Below, one piece after another: positions 1-8,312 of a DNA stretch of 36,331 nt. Made by a program: the position numbers and the translations under genes. The notes beneath the pieces were generated by a model. The model was not told the DNA's origin and made no database searches. It saw only the letters and a list, made by a program, of their open reading frames with translations. The stretch comes from CAZNPW01 sp964575185 (GTDB lineage: Bacteria > Pseudomonadota > Alphaproteobacteria > Rhodobacterales > Rhodobacteraceae): the NCBI GenBank assembly GCA_964575185.1, contig CAZNPW010000030.1:1-36331 (forward strand), read 5' to 3'. The number at the start of each line of letters is the position of its first letter. Within the stretch, counting starts at the first letter, position 1.

Positions 1-190
1 CCGTTGCGGACCTCGGCCGCCCGCAGCATGCCGCGGGCGGGCGGTCCCGGATCGCGGCCTTGCCGACGCCACTGCGGGCCCGGATCGCGGCCCCGGCAGG
101 CGCGCCGCGGGGCCTGCGGGGGTCGCGCGCCCCGTTGCGGACCTCGGCCGCCCGCAGCATGCCGCGGGCGGTCGGTCCCGGGTCGCGGCC
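1..190. repeat. Pair of 59-bp direct repeats, each with a perfect hairpin
   Basis: Bases 1-59 and 132-190 are the same sequence with two mismatches (positions 41 and 51 against 172 and 182). Each copy holds a perfect 8-bp inverted repeat (17-24 with 33-40; 148-155 with 164-171) around a loop centred on GCATGC. A shorter motif, CCGGATCGCGGCC, also occurs near 80-93. The array sits just after the stop codon of the kinase gene on the minus strand and may continue beyond the left edge. The open frames crossing it look like GC-rich noise, so the whole 1-222 stretch is called non-coding. Function unknown; transcript ending or a repeat family are both possible. Confidence 0.7.
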
Positions 191-222
191 CGGGGGTGCC
201 CGCGCGGACCTCTGCCGGAACG

Positions 223-3200
223 CTACTCGGCCGCCACCCCGGTCGGCGCGGACATCACCGCCTGGATCGTGCGCGCCAGCGCGCCGAGGGAGATGGGCTT
301 GGACACGCAGGCCTGGAAGCCGCCGGCGAGGTAGGTCTCGACATCGGTGGCCATCGCGTTGGCGGTCACCGCGATGGCGGGCGGGCAGGCGCGGCCGGCC
401 GCGGCGGCGGCGACGCGGATCGCGCCCAGCGCGCCGAGGCCGTCGAGCAGCGGCATCGAGATGTCGAGCAGGAGCGCGTCGACCTCGGGGTCGGCCGCGA
501 AGGCCTCGACCGCGGCGCGGCCGTCGACCGCCATGACCGCCGCGACGCCGAGCTTCTTCAGCATCGAAGCCACGATCAGGCGGTTCGTCGCGTTGTCCTC
601 GGCCACGAGGACACGCCGGCCGGAGAGGTCGGGCAGGGCCGCGTCGGCCGCGACGATGCGCGGCGCGTCGCAGCGCGGCATCGGCAGGTCGAGCGTGAAG
701 GTCGTGCCCGCCCCCGGTTCGGACTGCACCGCGATGCGCCCGCCCATGCGCGCCACGAGGCCGCGCGCGATGGCAAGGCCGAGGCCGGTGCCGCCGAAGC
801 GGCGGGTGATGCTGCTGTCGGCCTGGGTGAACTCGTCGAAGATCCGGGCGAGCTGTTCGGTCGTCATGCCGATGCCCGAATCGGCCACCGTCACGCAGAT
901 GCCGTCCGCGCTGCCGTCGAGCGTCACCCGGACCTGGCCGCGTTCGGTGAACTTGACCGCATTGCTGACGAGGTTGTTCACGATCTGCGTCAGCCGCAGC
1001 GCATCTCCCTGCACCCAGCCCGCCCCGCCCGGCCGGGTGTCGAGCTGCAGGTCGACCCCGCGCGCATCCGCCACGGGCCAGTGCAGGTCGACCACCCCCG
1101 CCAGGACCTCGCGCGGGCAGAGCGGCGCCTGCTCGACCTCGAGCCGCCCGCTCTCGATCTTGGCGAGGTCGAGGATGTCGTTCAGGATCGCGAGCAGAAG
1201 CTCGCCCGACTTGCGGATCGTCGCCACCATCTGGCGCTTCTCGTCGGTCGTCATCAGCGGCGCCAGGAGTTCGGCCATGCCGAGCACGCCGTTCAGGGGC
1301 GTGCGGATCTCGTGGCTCATGGTGGCCAGGAACTGCGACTTGGCGCGGTTGCCCGCCTCCGCGCGTTCCAGCGCGGCGCGCAGGCGGTCGCCGTCCTCGA
1401 GCATCTGGGTGATGTCGCTGAGCGAGCAGACGACCGACTCCTCGATCCCGTCGCCGCGCAGGGGGGCCGCGTTCAGCGAGATGACGCGCCGTCGGCCGTC
1501 GGCGCCGTGCATGGCGAAGCGGAAGTCGCGCAGCACCTCTCCGTGCGTCAGCACGCGGGCGATCGGGCGGCTTTCGGGCGGGATCGGGGTGCCGTCGAGG
1601 TCGGAAAGGCCCCAGTCGACCGTCGCGTCGTCGCGGCCGATCATGGCCCGCAGCGGCAGGCCCACCGCGCGCTCGGCGGCCTCGTTGGCAAAGACGATCC
1701 GGCCGCCGGCATCGAAGGCGGCGATGCCCGACACCGACGTCTCGAGCAGTCGGCGCACCGTATCGCGTTCGCGCGCCAGCGCGAGCTCCAGCGTCTTGCG
1801 CGCGGTGATGTCGATGTGCACGCCCGTCAGCCAGGCGGGCGAGCCGTCGGGGTTGAACCGGCGCACCCGGCCGCGCGACATCACCCAGACCCAGTGGCCA
1901 TCGCGGTGGCGCAGCCGGATCTCGTGCTCGGTCTCGTAGTCTCCCTTGCCGAAGTTCACTTCCTCGCGCTTGAGCAGCATGGCGAAGTCGCCGGGGTGGG
2001 CGAGTTCGCGGAAGCGCGCCTGCGTCACGGGGTTGAGCTCGGCGCGGGTGTAGCCGATCATCCGCGCCCAGATCTCGTTGATGTAGCTGGTGCCGGTGGC
2101 CGGGTCATGCTCCCAGGTGCCGACGCGGGCGCTGGCGATGGTCGAATCGAGCAGCGCCTCGGCCTCGCGCAGCGCGGTCACGTCGAGGTGGACGCCGGCC
2201 ATCAGCGCCGGCCGGCCGTCGGGAAAGCGGCGCAGCACGCGGCCGCGCGACTGGATCCAGACCCAGTGGCCGTCGGCATGGCGCATGCGGAAGGTGTTGT
2301 CGAAGACCGCGTCGGTGCTGGCCATCACGCGGTCGAGCCGCACCGAGACCTTCTGCCGGTCGTCGGGGTGGATCAGGCTTGTCCACAGCGCGTGCGTGGT
2401 CCTGCCGAGCGTCGGGCGCGTCAGGCCCAGCATCTCGGCCCAGCGGTCGTTCACGCGGTTCTCGCCCGTCGACACGTCCCACTGCCAGGTGCCGACGGCG
2501 GCGCCTTCGACGATGTTCTCGAGATGCTCGGCCGCCTTGCGCAGGTCGGTCACGTCGACGAACAGGTCGACCCGGCCGCCGCCCGGCACCGCGTGCGACA
2601 GCACGCGCAGGGTGCGGCCGTCGGCGAGCTGCAGTTCGGCCTCGCCGCTGGCCGCGGTGTGCGCGCGCCGCACCCCCTGCCCCGGGCCGGAGGCGTCCGC
2701 GAACACGCCCCCCGAAAGGCCGGCATCGATCAGCGCGTCGTAGGCGACGCCCGGTTCGGCCAGGATGCCCGCCGGGGCGAAGATCGCGGCGAAGCGGGCG
2801 TTGCACATCGTCAGCCGGTCGCTCGCGTCGAAGAAGGCGAATCCGTCCTGCAGCGCCTCGACGGCGGCGAGAAGCTGCCGCCGCGCCTCGGTCGCCTCGA
2901 CCTTGCGCGCCTCGAGCGCGGCGCGCTGGGCGTGGTCCGCCGTCACGTCCTCGATCACCCGGCAGACGACGCGCCCGCCGCCCGGCTCCTGCACCAGGAA
3001 GCCGCGCACCACGGCCGGGAAGGTCGTGCCGTCGCGGCGCAGGTACATCGTCTCGTAGGGGCCGAAGCACCCGCGGCTGCGCACCTCGTCGAGCGCGCTG
3101 GCGAAGAGCGGGCGGAACTCGGGGGCCACCAGGTCGCCCATCCGCAGGCTGCGCAGGTCGGCGCGGGCCAGGCCGGTCTGCGCGAGAAAGGCCTCGTTCG

Positions 3201-4242
3201 CCTCGATGAACTGGCCGCTGTCGGGGTCGTTCAGCACGATGCCGAAGGGCGAGGCCTCGAACAGGCCGCGCATCATCGCCTCGCGCGCGGCGGCCTTGGC
3301 CTCGGCCTCCTCGCGTTCGGTGATGTCGCGGATGAAAATCAGGTAGTTGTGCCGCGCCGTGCCGTTGCCGCGCCGCGCGCCCCGCACCTCGAACCAGCGC
3401 TGGCCGGCGTCGGGGATGACCAGGCTGTAGCGGTGCGTCCGCGACTGGCCGGTGCCGTCGACCTCGCGCATGATGCCGCGGATCATCGCGGCGACCGGGG
3501 CGGGGACGATGTCCTCGACGATCTGGCCGATCACCTGGTCGAGCGGCGCGACGAGCTGCACCGCGTCGCTGTAGCAGGCGGTGTAGCGCCCTTCGCTGTT
3601 CATCTCGAGGATCAGGTCGGGCAGCGCCGACAGGGTCGCCGAAAGCTGGCCCCGGGCATCTTCCAGCGCGGCCTGGGTGCGCTGCACCTCGGCCTCGGTC
3701 ACGGCGCGCTTCAGCACCGCCGCGACGCCGTGCGACAGCGCCTGCAGGATGAACTTTTCGCGCGCCGAGAACACCCGGGGCGCCCGAACCATGTCGTAGC
3801 CGACCATCCCGATCACCCGGCCGCCGTCGCGCAGCGGCACGGCGAGCAGCGAGCGGATGCCCTGCATGCGCAGGAAGGCGACCATCGGGTGGCGCGAGCG
3901 GTCGTGGTCGAGATCGTCGATCTGGTGCGCGTCGCCCCTGGCGAAGCTGGCCTGCCAGTCGGGCGGCAGCGCGATGGCGACGCGCTGCACGTCGCCCTTG
4001 ACCGCGGCGATGCCGGGCGCGGCCCATTCGTGGGTGTTGTCCCAGAGCCCGTCGGCCGCCAGCATGATGACGTAGGTCCGGTCGAGGTCGCAGGCCTGGC
4101 CGACCTTCGCCAGGCAGCAGTCGATGACCGCATCGGCGGTGTCGGCGGTCGCCGCCAGCAGGTCGGCCATCAGGTCCACGACGAGCCGGTCGAGCCGGTC
4201 GGGCTGGTCGATGTCGCGCGTGGCGGCCGTGTCGGTGGTCAT
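223..4242 (-). CDS. Hybrid sensor histidine kinase, GAF and six PAS domains, C-terminal receiver
   Basis: A 1339-residue multi-sensor hybrid kinase. A GAF-like domain (about 20-185) is followed by six PAS-type modules centred near residues 215, 330, 467, 580, 710 and 840. The HisKA motif SHEIRTP carries the phospho-accepting His977. A HATPase domain follows, with FGGTGLGLAIA as its G2 box. The receiver domain has the phospho-acceptor Asp1260 in LLLDISMP. I see no membrane helix, so it is probably cytoplasmic and senses soluble or redox/light-type signals through GAF and PAS. The ATG at 4242 begins MTTDTAATRD; the frame stays open upstream, but that part is GC-rich shadow of the kinase gene dhaKL. 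It starts 65 bp after the dihydroxyacetone kinase stop codon and may be read through from that operon. No response regulator gene is adjacent, and the signal cannot be named from sequence. Confidence 0.93.
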   Translation of the reverse strand: MTTDTAATRDIDQPDRLDRLVVDLMADLLAATADTADAVIDCCLAKVGQACDLDRTYVIMLAADGLWDNTHEWAAPGIAAVKGDVQRVAIALPPDWQASFARGDAHQIDDLDHDRSRHPMVAFLRMQGIRSLLAVPLRDGGRVIGMVGYDMVRAPRVFSAREKFILQALSHGVAAVLKRAVTEAEVQRTQAALEDARGQLSATLSALPDLILEMNSEGRYTACYSDAVQLVAPLDQVIGQIVEDIVPAPVAAMIRGIMREVDGTGQSRTHRYSLVIPDAGQRWFEVRGARRGNGTARHNYLIFIRDITEREEAEAKAAAREAMMRGLFEASPFGIVLNDPDSGQFIEANEAFLAQTGLARADLRSLRMGDLVAPEFRPLFASALDEVRSRGCFGPYETMYLRRDGTTFPAVVRGFLVQEPGGGRVVCRVIEDVTADHAQRAALEARKVEATEARRQLLAAVEALQDGFAFFDASDRLTMCNARFAAIFAPAGILAEPGVAYDALIDAGLSGGVFADASGPGQGVRRAHTAASGEAELQLADGRTLRVLSHAVPGGGRVDLFVDVTDLRKAAEHLENIVEGAAVGTWQWDVSTGENRVNDRWAEMLGLTRPTLGRTTHALWTSLIHPDDRQKVSVRLDRVMASTDAVFDNTFRMRHADGHWVWIQSRGRVLRRFPDGRPALMAGVHLDVTALREAEALLDSTIASARVGTWEHDPATGTSYINEIWARMIGYTRAELNPVTQARFRELAHPGDFAMLLKREEVNFGKGDYETEHEIRLRHRDGHWVWVMSRGRVRRFNPDGSPAWLTGVHIDITARKTLELALARERDTVRRLLETSVSGIAAFDAGGRIVFANEAAERAVGLPLRAMIGRDDATVDWGLSDLDGTPIPPESRPIARVLTHGEVLRDFRFAMHGADGRRRVISLNAAPLRGDGIEESVVCSLSDITQMLEDGDRLRAALERAEAGNRAKSQFLATMSHEIRTPLNGVLGMAELLAPLMTTDEKRQMVATIRKSGELLLAILNDILDLAKIESGRLEVEQAPLCPREVLAGVVDLHWPVADARGVDLQLDTRPGGAGWVQGDALRLTQIVNNLVSNAVKFTERGQVRVTLDGSADGICVTVADSGIGMTTEQLARIFDEFTQADSSITRRFGGTGLGLAIARGLVARMGGRIAVQSEPGAGTTFTLDLPMPRCDAPRIVAADAALPDLSGRRVLVAEDNATNRLIVASMLKKLGVAAVMAVDGRAAVEAFAADPEVDALLLDISMPLLDGLGALGAIRVAAAAAGRACPPAIAVTANAMATDVETYLAGGFQACVSKPISLGALARTIQAVMSAPTGVAAE

Positions 4243-4307
4243 GCCTGGCCCGGGATCTGTCTCTCCCCCCACGCCATATAGCAGCTTCCTGACGCAAAGG
4301 TTAACGG

Positions 4308-5924
4308 CTACGCCGCCAGATGCTCGAAAAGCCGGGCCACGCCCTCGGCCCCGGGGTCGTTGTGCCCGGCCAGCTTGTCGGCACCGAGATAGCTCGCCCG
4401 GCCGGCCCTGGCGCGCGTCATGCCCGCCGTCGCGTCCGCCCCCGCCCGCGCGGCGCGCGCGGCCGCCGCCAGGCCCTGCGGCAGGGCGGCGAGCGCGGGG
4501 GCCAGCGCGTCGATCATCGTGCGGTGGCCGGGGGCGGCCCCGCCCACCTCCATCACCCGCGACAGGCCCGCCTGCAGCGCCTGCTCCCACGACCGCCCCG
4601 CGGCGCTCGCGTCCCCCGCGGCGGCGAAGAAGATCGCCAGCAGCACGCCCGAAGAGCCGCCCATCGTCTGGCTGAGTTCCGACCCGATCGCGCGGAAGGC
4701 CTGCGTCACGTCGGCGAGCGGCATCCGGTCGAGCGCCGCCACCAGCGCCCGCGCCGCCGTCGCGAGCGTCGTGCCGGTATCGCCGTCGCCCGATTTCGCG
4801 TCCAGCAGGTTCAGGTCGCGCTCGGCCGCGATCAGCGCCCGCGCGCAGCCCTCGATCAGCGCCCGCCGCGCGGGGTGCGGCGAGGGCACGGCGCGGATGG
4901 GCGCAAGGCCGTCGGGCAGGGGCCGCACCGCCACCGGGCCCAGCGCCTGCACCCCGGGCCAGGCCCAGGGCGCGACCGGCGCGGCCAGCGCGGTCACGTC
5001 GGCCGGGGTCACCGGCAGGACCGAGACGCTGAACCCCTGCATGTCGAGCGAGGTCATCATCGGCGCGGGCCCCACGATCCACTTCGCCCGGCCCCCCAGC
5101 GGGCTTGCCGCAAGCTCCCCCGCCAGCACGCTCATCTCGAGCGGCGTGGCCCCGCCGAGGTTGTTCAGCATCAGGACGTTCGCCTCGCCCGCATGCGGCA
5201 GCAGCCGGTCGGCCACCGCAGCCATCGCGGCGCGCGCCCCGGCGAAGGCCACCTGCTCCACCCCCGCCTCGCCGTGGATGCCGAGGCCGAGCTCGGCATG
5301 GCCGGGCGCGATGCGCTCCTCGCGCGGGCTGCCGGGGACGGTGCAGGTGTCGAGGCTCATCCCCAGCGTGGCGACCCCGGCGATGACGCGGGCGGCGGCG
5401 GCGGCGACGGTGTCGAGGTCCGCGCCCTCCTCGGCCAGCGCCCCGGCGATCTTGTGCACGAAGAGCGTCCCCGCGACGCCGCGCGCCTGCGGCAGGTCGG
5501 GCAAGGCGATGTCGTCATCCACGATCACCATCGCGACCCGCAGCCCGAAGGCCCGCGCGCGTTCCGCCGCGAGGCCGAAGTTCAGCCGGTCGCCGGTGTA
5601 GTTCTTGACGATCAGGAGGCACCCGGCCTTGCCCGTCACGGCGAGGATCCCCGCCAGCACCGCGTCGACCGAGGGGCTCGCGAAGACCTCGCCGCAGACC
5701 GCCGCGGTCAGCATCCCCTGCCCGACGAAGCCCGCATGCGCGGGTTCGTGCCCCGACCCGCCGCCCGACACCAGCGCCACGCGCGACCGATCCCAGTCGG
5801 TGCGCACGACGACCTTGATGTGCGGATAGCCGTCGAGCCGCGCGAGCCGCCCGCCCGAGGCACGGATCAGCCCGTCGATCGCGTCGGTCACCAGCGCGTC
5901 GCGCGCGTTCATGAATTGCTGCAT
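4308..5924 (-). CDS. ATP-dependent dihydroxyacetone kinase (DhaK-DhaL fusion)
   Basis: A 538-residue single-chain kinase that converts dihydroxyacetone (and often glyceraldehyde) to the phosphate with ATP. The N-terminal DhaK half (about 1-330) has the GGGSGHEP loop (54-61) and His217 in GIHGEAG, matching the histidine that binds the substrate covalently as a hemiaminal. The C-terminal DhaL half (about 345-538) has the SGDGDTGTT Mg-ADP loop (378-386) and GGSSG (422-426). The two halves on one chain indicate the ATP-using type, not the PTS-linked type with separate DhaK, DhaL and DhaM. The start codon lies 3 bp after the stop of the upstream ATPase gene, so it is the last enzyme of the transporter operon and probably phosphorylates what the importer brings in or its first product. 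A ketotriose-like sugar kinase with another substrate is an alternative. Confidence 0.93.
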   Translation of the reverse strand: MQQFMNARDALVTDAIDGLIRASGGRLARLDGYPHIKVVVRTDWDRSRVALVSGGGSGHEPAHAGFVGQGMLTAAVCGEVFASPSVDAVLAGILAVTGKAGCLLIVKNYTGDRLNFGLAAERARAFGLRVAMVIVDDDIALPDLPQARGVAGTLFVHKIAGALAEEGADLDTVAAAAARVIAGVATLGMSLDTCTVPGSPREERIAPGHAELGLGIHGEAGVEQVAFAGARAAMAAVADRLLPHAGEANVLMLNNLGGATPLEMSVLAGELAASPLGGRAKWIVGPAPMMTSLDMQGFSVSVLPVTPADVTALAAPVAPWAWPGVQALGPVAVRPLPDGLAPIRAVPSPHPARRALIEGCARALIAAERDLNLLDAKSGDGDTGTTLATAARALVAALDRMPLADVTQAFRAIGSELSQTMGGSSGVLLAIFFAAAGDASAAGRSWEQALQAGLSRVMEVGGAAPGHRTMIDALAPALAALPQGLAAAARAARAGADATAGMTRARAGRASYLGADKLAGHNDPGAEGVARLFEHLAA

Positions 5925-5927
5925 CGC

Positions 5928-6920
5928 TCAGCCTCCTATCCGGGTCCCGTCGGCGGCGAACCACAAGGGGTCGCGCGCGCCGATCGCAAGGCGGTCGCCG
6001 GGCGCGCGCGGCCGGTCGGTCAGCGTCACGACATGGTGGTCGCCGACGGCCAGGTGCAGCCGCACCTGGTCGCCCAGGTGCTCCACCCGCCGCACCTCGG
6101 CCGCGACCGGCCCGCCCTCCACGATGTGCTCGGGCCGCAGGCCCACCTGCGCGGCCCCGGCCGGGCCGCCGCCGAACACCGCCGCGGGCAGGATGTTGAT
6201 CCGCGGCTGGCCGAGCCGCGTCGCCACATAGATGCTCGCCGGGCGTTCGTAGATCTCGCGCGGGGGGCCGAACTGCACCAGCCGCCCCTGGTCGAGCACG
6301 CCCACGTGCGTCGCCATCGTCATCGCCTCGATCTGGTCGTGCGTGACATAGAGGAACGTGGCCCCCAGCTCGGCATGGATGCGCTTCAGCTCCACCCGCA
6401 GGTCGGCCCGCAGCTTGGCGTCGAGGCTCGATAGCGGCTCGTCCATCAGGTAGATGCGCGGGGACCGCACCAGCGCGCGCCCGATCGAGACGCGCTGCAT
6501 CTCGCCCCCCGACAGCGCGGTCGCCTTGTTGTCGAGCTTGTGCGGAATGCGCAGCACCGCCGCCACCTCGGCCACGCGGGCGGCGATGCGGTCCTCGGGC
6601 CAGGCCATCAGGGGGCTGCGCAGCGGGAAGGCGAGGTTGTCGCGCACGCTCATGTGGGGGTAGAGCGAATACTGCTGGAACACCATCGCCACGTCGCGCT
6701 GCGCGGGCGTCTGGCCCAGCACGCTGGCCCCGCCGATGCGGATGTCGCCCGCATCGGGCGCATCGAGCCCCGCGATCAGCCGCAGCGTCGTCGTCTTGCC
6801 CGCCCCGGTCGGCCCGAGCAGCACCACGAAGGCCCCGTCGGGCACGGTCATCGTCACCGCGTCGAGCGCGCGCGTGCGCCCGAAGCTGCGGCTCAGGCCG
6901 GTCAGCGCGACCTCAGCCAT
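5928..6920 (-). CDS. Sugar ABC transporter ATPase, MalK/UgpC type (second of two)
   Basis: A 330-residue nucleotide-binding subunit that powers the importer encoded upstream. Walker A is GPTGAGKTT (36-44), the signature is LSGGE (136-140), Walker B ends in LMDEP (Asp160, Glu161), and the switch His is at 194. The C-terminal part (about 240-330) resembles the MalK OB/TOBE regulatory region, with GLRPEH. Its start codon lies inside the preceding ATPase gene (8-bp overlap), implying translational coupling. Having two different ATPases, each with intact motifs, suggests a heterodimeric motor as in the rhizobial glycerol transporter GlpST and similar polyol systems; that comparison is from family knowledge. 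Confidence 0.93.
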   Translation of the reverse strand: MAEVALTGLSRSFGRTRALDAVTMTVPDGAFVVLLGPTGAGKTTTLRLIAGLDAPDAGDIRIGGASVLGQTPAQRDVAMVFQQYSLYPHMSVRDNLAFPLRSPLMAWPEDRIAARVAEVAAVLRIPHKLDNKATALSGGEMQRVSIGRALVRSPRIYLMDEPLSSLDAKLRADLRVELKRIHAELGATFLYVTHDQIEAMTMATHVGVLDQGRLVQFGPPREIYERPASIYVATRLGQPRINILPAAVFGGGPAGAAQVGLRPEHIVEGGPVAAEVRRVEHLGDQVRLHLAVGDHHVVTLTDRPRAPGDRLAIGARDPLWFAADGTRIGG

Positions 6921-8010
6921 GGATCACTCCCGCGTTGGCCGCCGACGGCAGGGCGCGGCCGGTCTCGGCGTCGAACACCGTCAGGCGTTCGGTGGCGAAG
7001 GACAGGCCCACCGTCTCGCCCGGCCGCGCGGGCCGCCCCGACGGCGTGCGCGCCCGGATCGCGCCGCCGGGCGTCGCCAGCGTCACGATCTGCGTCGTGC
7101 CGAGATACTCCACCGTCTCGACCCGGCCCCGCCAGGCGCCGGCATCGTCCAGCCGCACATGCTCGGGCCGCACCCCCAGCGCCCGCCGCCCGGGCGGCAG
7201 GGACACCCGCAGCTCGGGCACCGCGACGGTCGCCTCGCCCAGCCGCAGGTGCCGGTCGCCCGCCGCGACCGGACCGACGCCATGCAACAGGTTCATCGGC
7301 GGGCTGCCGATGAAGTCGGCCACGAACAGCGTCGCGGGGTGGTCGTAGATCTGCCGCGGCGTGCCCCACTGCTCGATGACGCCGTGGTTCATCACCACGA
7401 TCTTGTCGCCCATCTGCATCGCCTCGAGCTGGTCGTGCGTGACATAGACCGTGGTGGCCCCGATCCGGTCGTGCAGGCTCCGCAGCTCCTCGGCCATCGT
7501 CTCGCGGAACTCGGCGTCGAGCGCGCCGAGCGGCTCGTCCATCATGAAGGCCGCAGGGCGCCGCACGATCGCGCGCCCCAGCGCCACCCGCTGCCGGTCG
7601 CCCCCCGACAGGCCGCCCACGCCGCGGTCGAGCAGATGCCCAATCCGCAGGATCCGCGCGACCTCCTCGACCTTGGCCCGCACCTCGGCCCGGGGCACCC
7701 CCTGGCTGACCAGCGGATAGGCGACGTTCCTGCGCACGCTCATGTGCGGATAGAGCGCGAACATCTGGAACACCATCGCGATGTCGCGCCGGGAGGCCGG
7801 CTTCTGGCTCACATCCTCGCCGCCGATCCGGATCTCGCCGCTCGTCGGCAACTCCAGCCCCGCGATCATCCGCAGCGTCGTGGTCTTGCCGCAGCCCGAG
7901 GGGCCGAGCAGCATGAAGAACTCCCCGTCCGCCACGGTGAAGCTCGACCCCTGCACCGCGGTGAAGCCGCCGAACTCCTTCCTCAGGTCGCGGATGACGA
8001 TCTCGGCCAC
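6913..8010 (-). CDS. Sugar ABC transporter ATPase, MalK/UgpC type (first of two)
   Basis: A 365-residue ATPase subunit. Walker A GPSGCGKTT is at 36-44, Walker B ends in MMDEP (Asp158, Glu159) and the switch His is at 192. The signature is LSGGD (134-138), a departure from the usual LSGGQ; its partner has LSGGE, so neither subunit has the canonical residue. A MalK-like C-terminal domain with GVRPEH follows. It begins 4 bp after the small membrane protein gene and overlaps the next ATPase gene by 8 bp, placing both in one transcript. The two ATPases are clearly paralogous but differ along their whole length, so this is not a recent duplication. Confidence 0.93.
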   Translation of the reverse strand: MAEIVIRDLRKEFGGFTAVQGSSFTVADGEFFMLLGPSGCGKTTTLRMIAGLELPTSGEIRIGGEDVSQKPASRRDIAMVFQMFALYPHMSVRRNVAYPLVSQGVPRAEVRAKVEEVARILRIGHLLDRGVGGLSGGDRQRVALGRAIVRRPAAFMMDEPLGALDAEFRETMAEELRSLHDRIGATTVYVTHDQLEAMQMGDKIVVMNHGVIEQWGTPRQIYDHPATLFVADFIGSPPMNLLHGVGPVAAGDRHLRLGEATVAVPELRVSLPPGRRALGVRPEHVRLDDAGAWRGRVETVEYLGTTQIVTLATPGGAIRARTPSGRPARPGETVGLSFATERLTVFDAETGRALPSAANAGVIHG

Positions 8011-8014
8011 GCCG

Positions 8015-8200
8015 TCACTCCCGGAAATGGCTGACGACGATGAACATCACCGTCCCCGCCAGCGTCACGACGAAGGACCAGGTGTAGAGCCACAGCGCGA
8101 AGGGCTGCATCAGCATCACCACGCCGAGGCCGATCAGGACCGAGGCCACCATCTCCCAAGGCCCCCGCCGCAGGCCCGCAAGCCCCTTCAGGAATGTCAT
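8015..8200 (-). CDS. Small two-helix membrane protein in the ABC transporter operon
   Basis: A 61-residue protein that reads MTFLKGLAGLRRGPWEM, then two hydrophobic stretches (about 18-36 and 39-56) ending VSHFRE. The first is preceded by several basic residues, so the N-terminus is probably cytoplasmic. I do not recognise a named family. It lies between the second permease gene and the first ATPase gene, 4 bp from the latter, the same slot in which rhizobial glycerol-type ABC operons carry a small membrane protein of a different family. A role as an accessory transporter subunit is plausible inference. Start: ATG at 8200; no strong ribosome site is visible, only GGGGCG about 8 bases upstream. 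Confidence 0.75.
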   Translation of the reverse strand: MTFLKGLAGLRRGPWEMVASVLIGLGVVMLMQPFALWLYTWSFVVTLAGTVMFIVVSHFRE

Positions 8201-8210
8201 GCCCGCGCCC

Positions 8211-8243
8211 CTTCATCTTCCCTCAAATATCCCCGCCGGAGGC
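8211..8243 (+). repeat. Partial dispersed intergenic element ('CTCAAATATCCCCGCCGG')
   Basis: A short element with the layout pyrimidine-rich run, CAAATA, CTCCC/TCCCC, GCCGGAGGC. It resembles the cores at 13715-13783, 25106-25173 and 25415-25450. It lies just upstream of the small membrane protein gene, in the gap after the second permease gene. Only the core is shared, so this is a variant copy. Confidence 0.5.
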
Positions 8244-8285
8244 TCCCTCCCGCGCCGCCGACGCGACGCCGGGCGGACGGCGCCG

Positions 8286-8305
8286 CAGATTTTTCCAAAA
8301 ATCTG
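8286..8305 (-). terminator. Perfect 9-bp hairpin after the second permease gene
   Basis: CAGATTTTT and AAAAATCTG form a perfect 9-bp stem around a CC loop, 7 bp after the permease stop codon on the minus strand. AT-rich stems are rare in this window, so it stands out. Its arms contain T-runs but no separate U-tail follows, so it may act as a partial terminator or mRNA-stabilising hairpin inside the operon. Confidence 0.55.
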
Positions 8306-8312
8306 GCCCCCC

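Noticed and set aside
1..222. CRISPR array from the direct repeats
   Set aside because: Only two long units with an internal hairpin, 72-bp gap, and no cas genes.
4..4281. 1425-codon open frame on the + strand
   Set aside because: Antisense to the hybrid kinase; composed of Arg, Ala, Gly, His and Asp in a mirrored pattern, no domain, explained by GC-rich third positions of the real gene.
2105..4297. 730-codon open frame on the minus strand in another frame
   Set aside because: Arg- and Pro-rich out-of-frame shadow of the kinase gene, which has clear domains.
4243..5082. N-terminal extension of the hybrid kinase
   Set aside because: 280 codons overlapping the dihydroxyacetone kinase gene in another frame with shadow composition.
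4320..6434. 704-codon open frame on the + strand
   Set aside because: Antisense to dihydroxyacetone kinase and ATPase; no motif and crosses two real genes.
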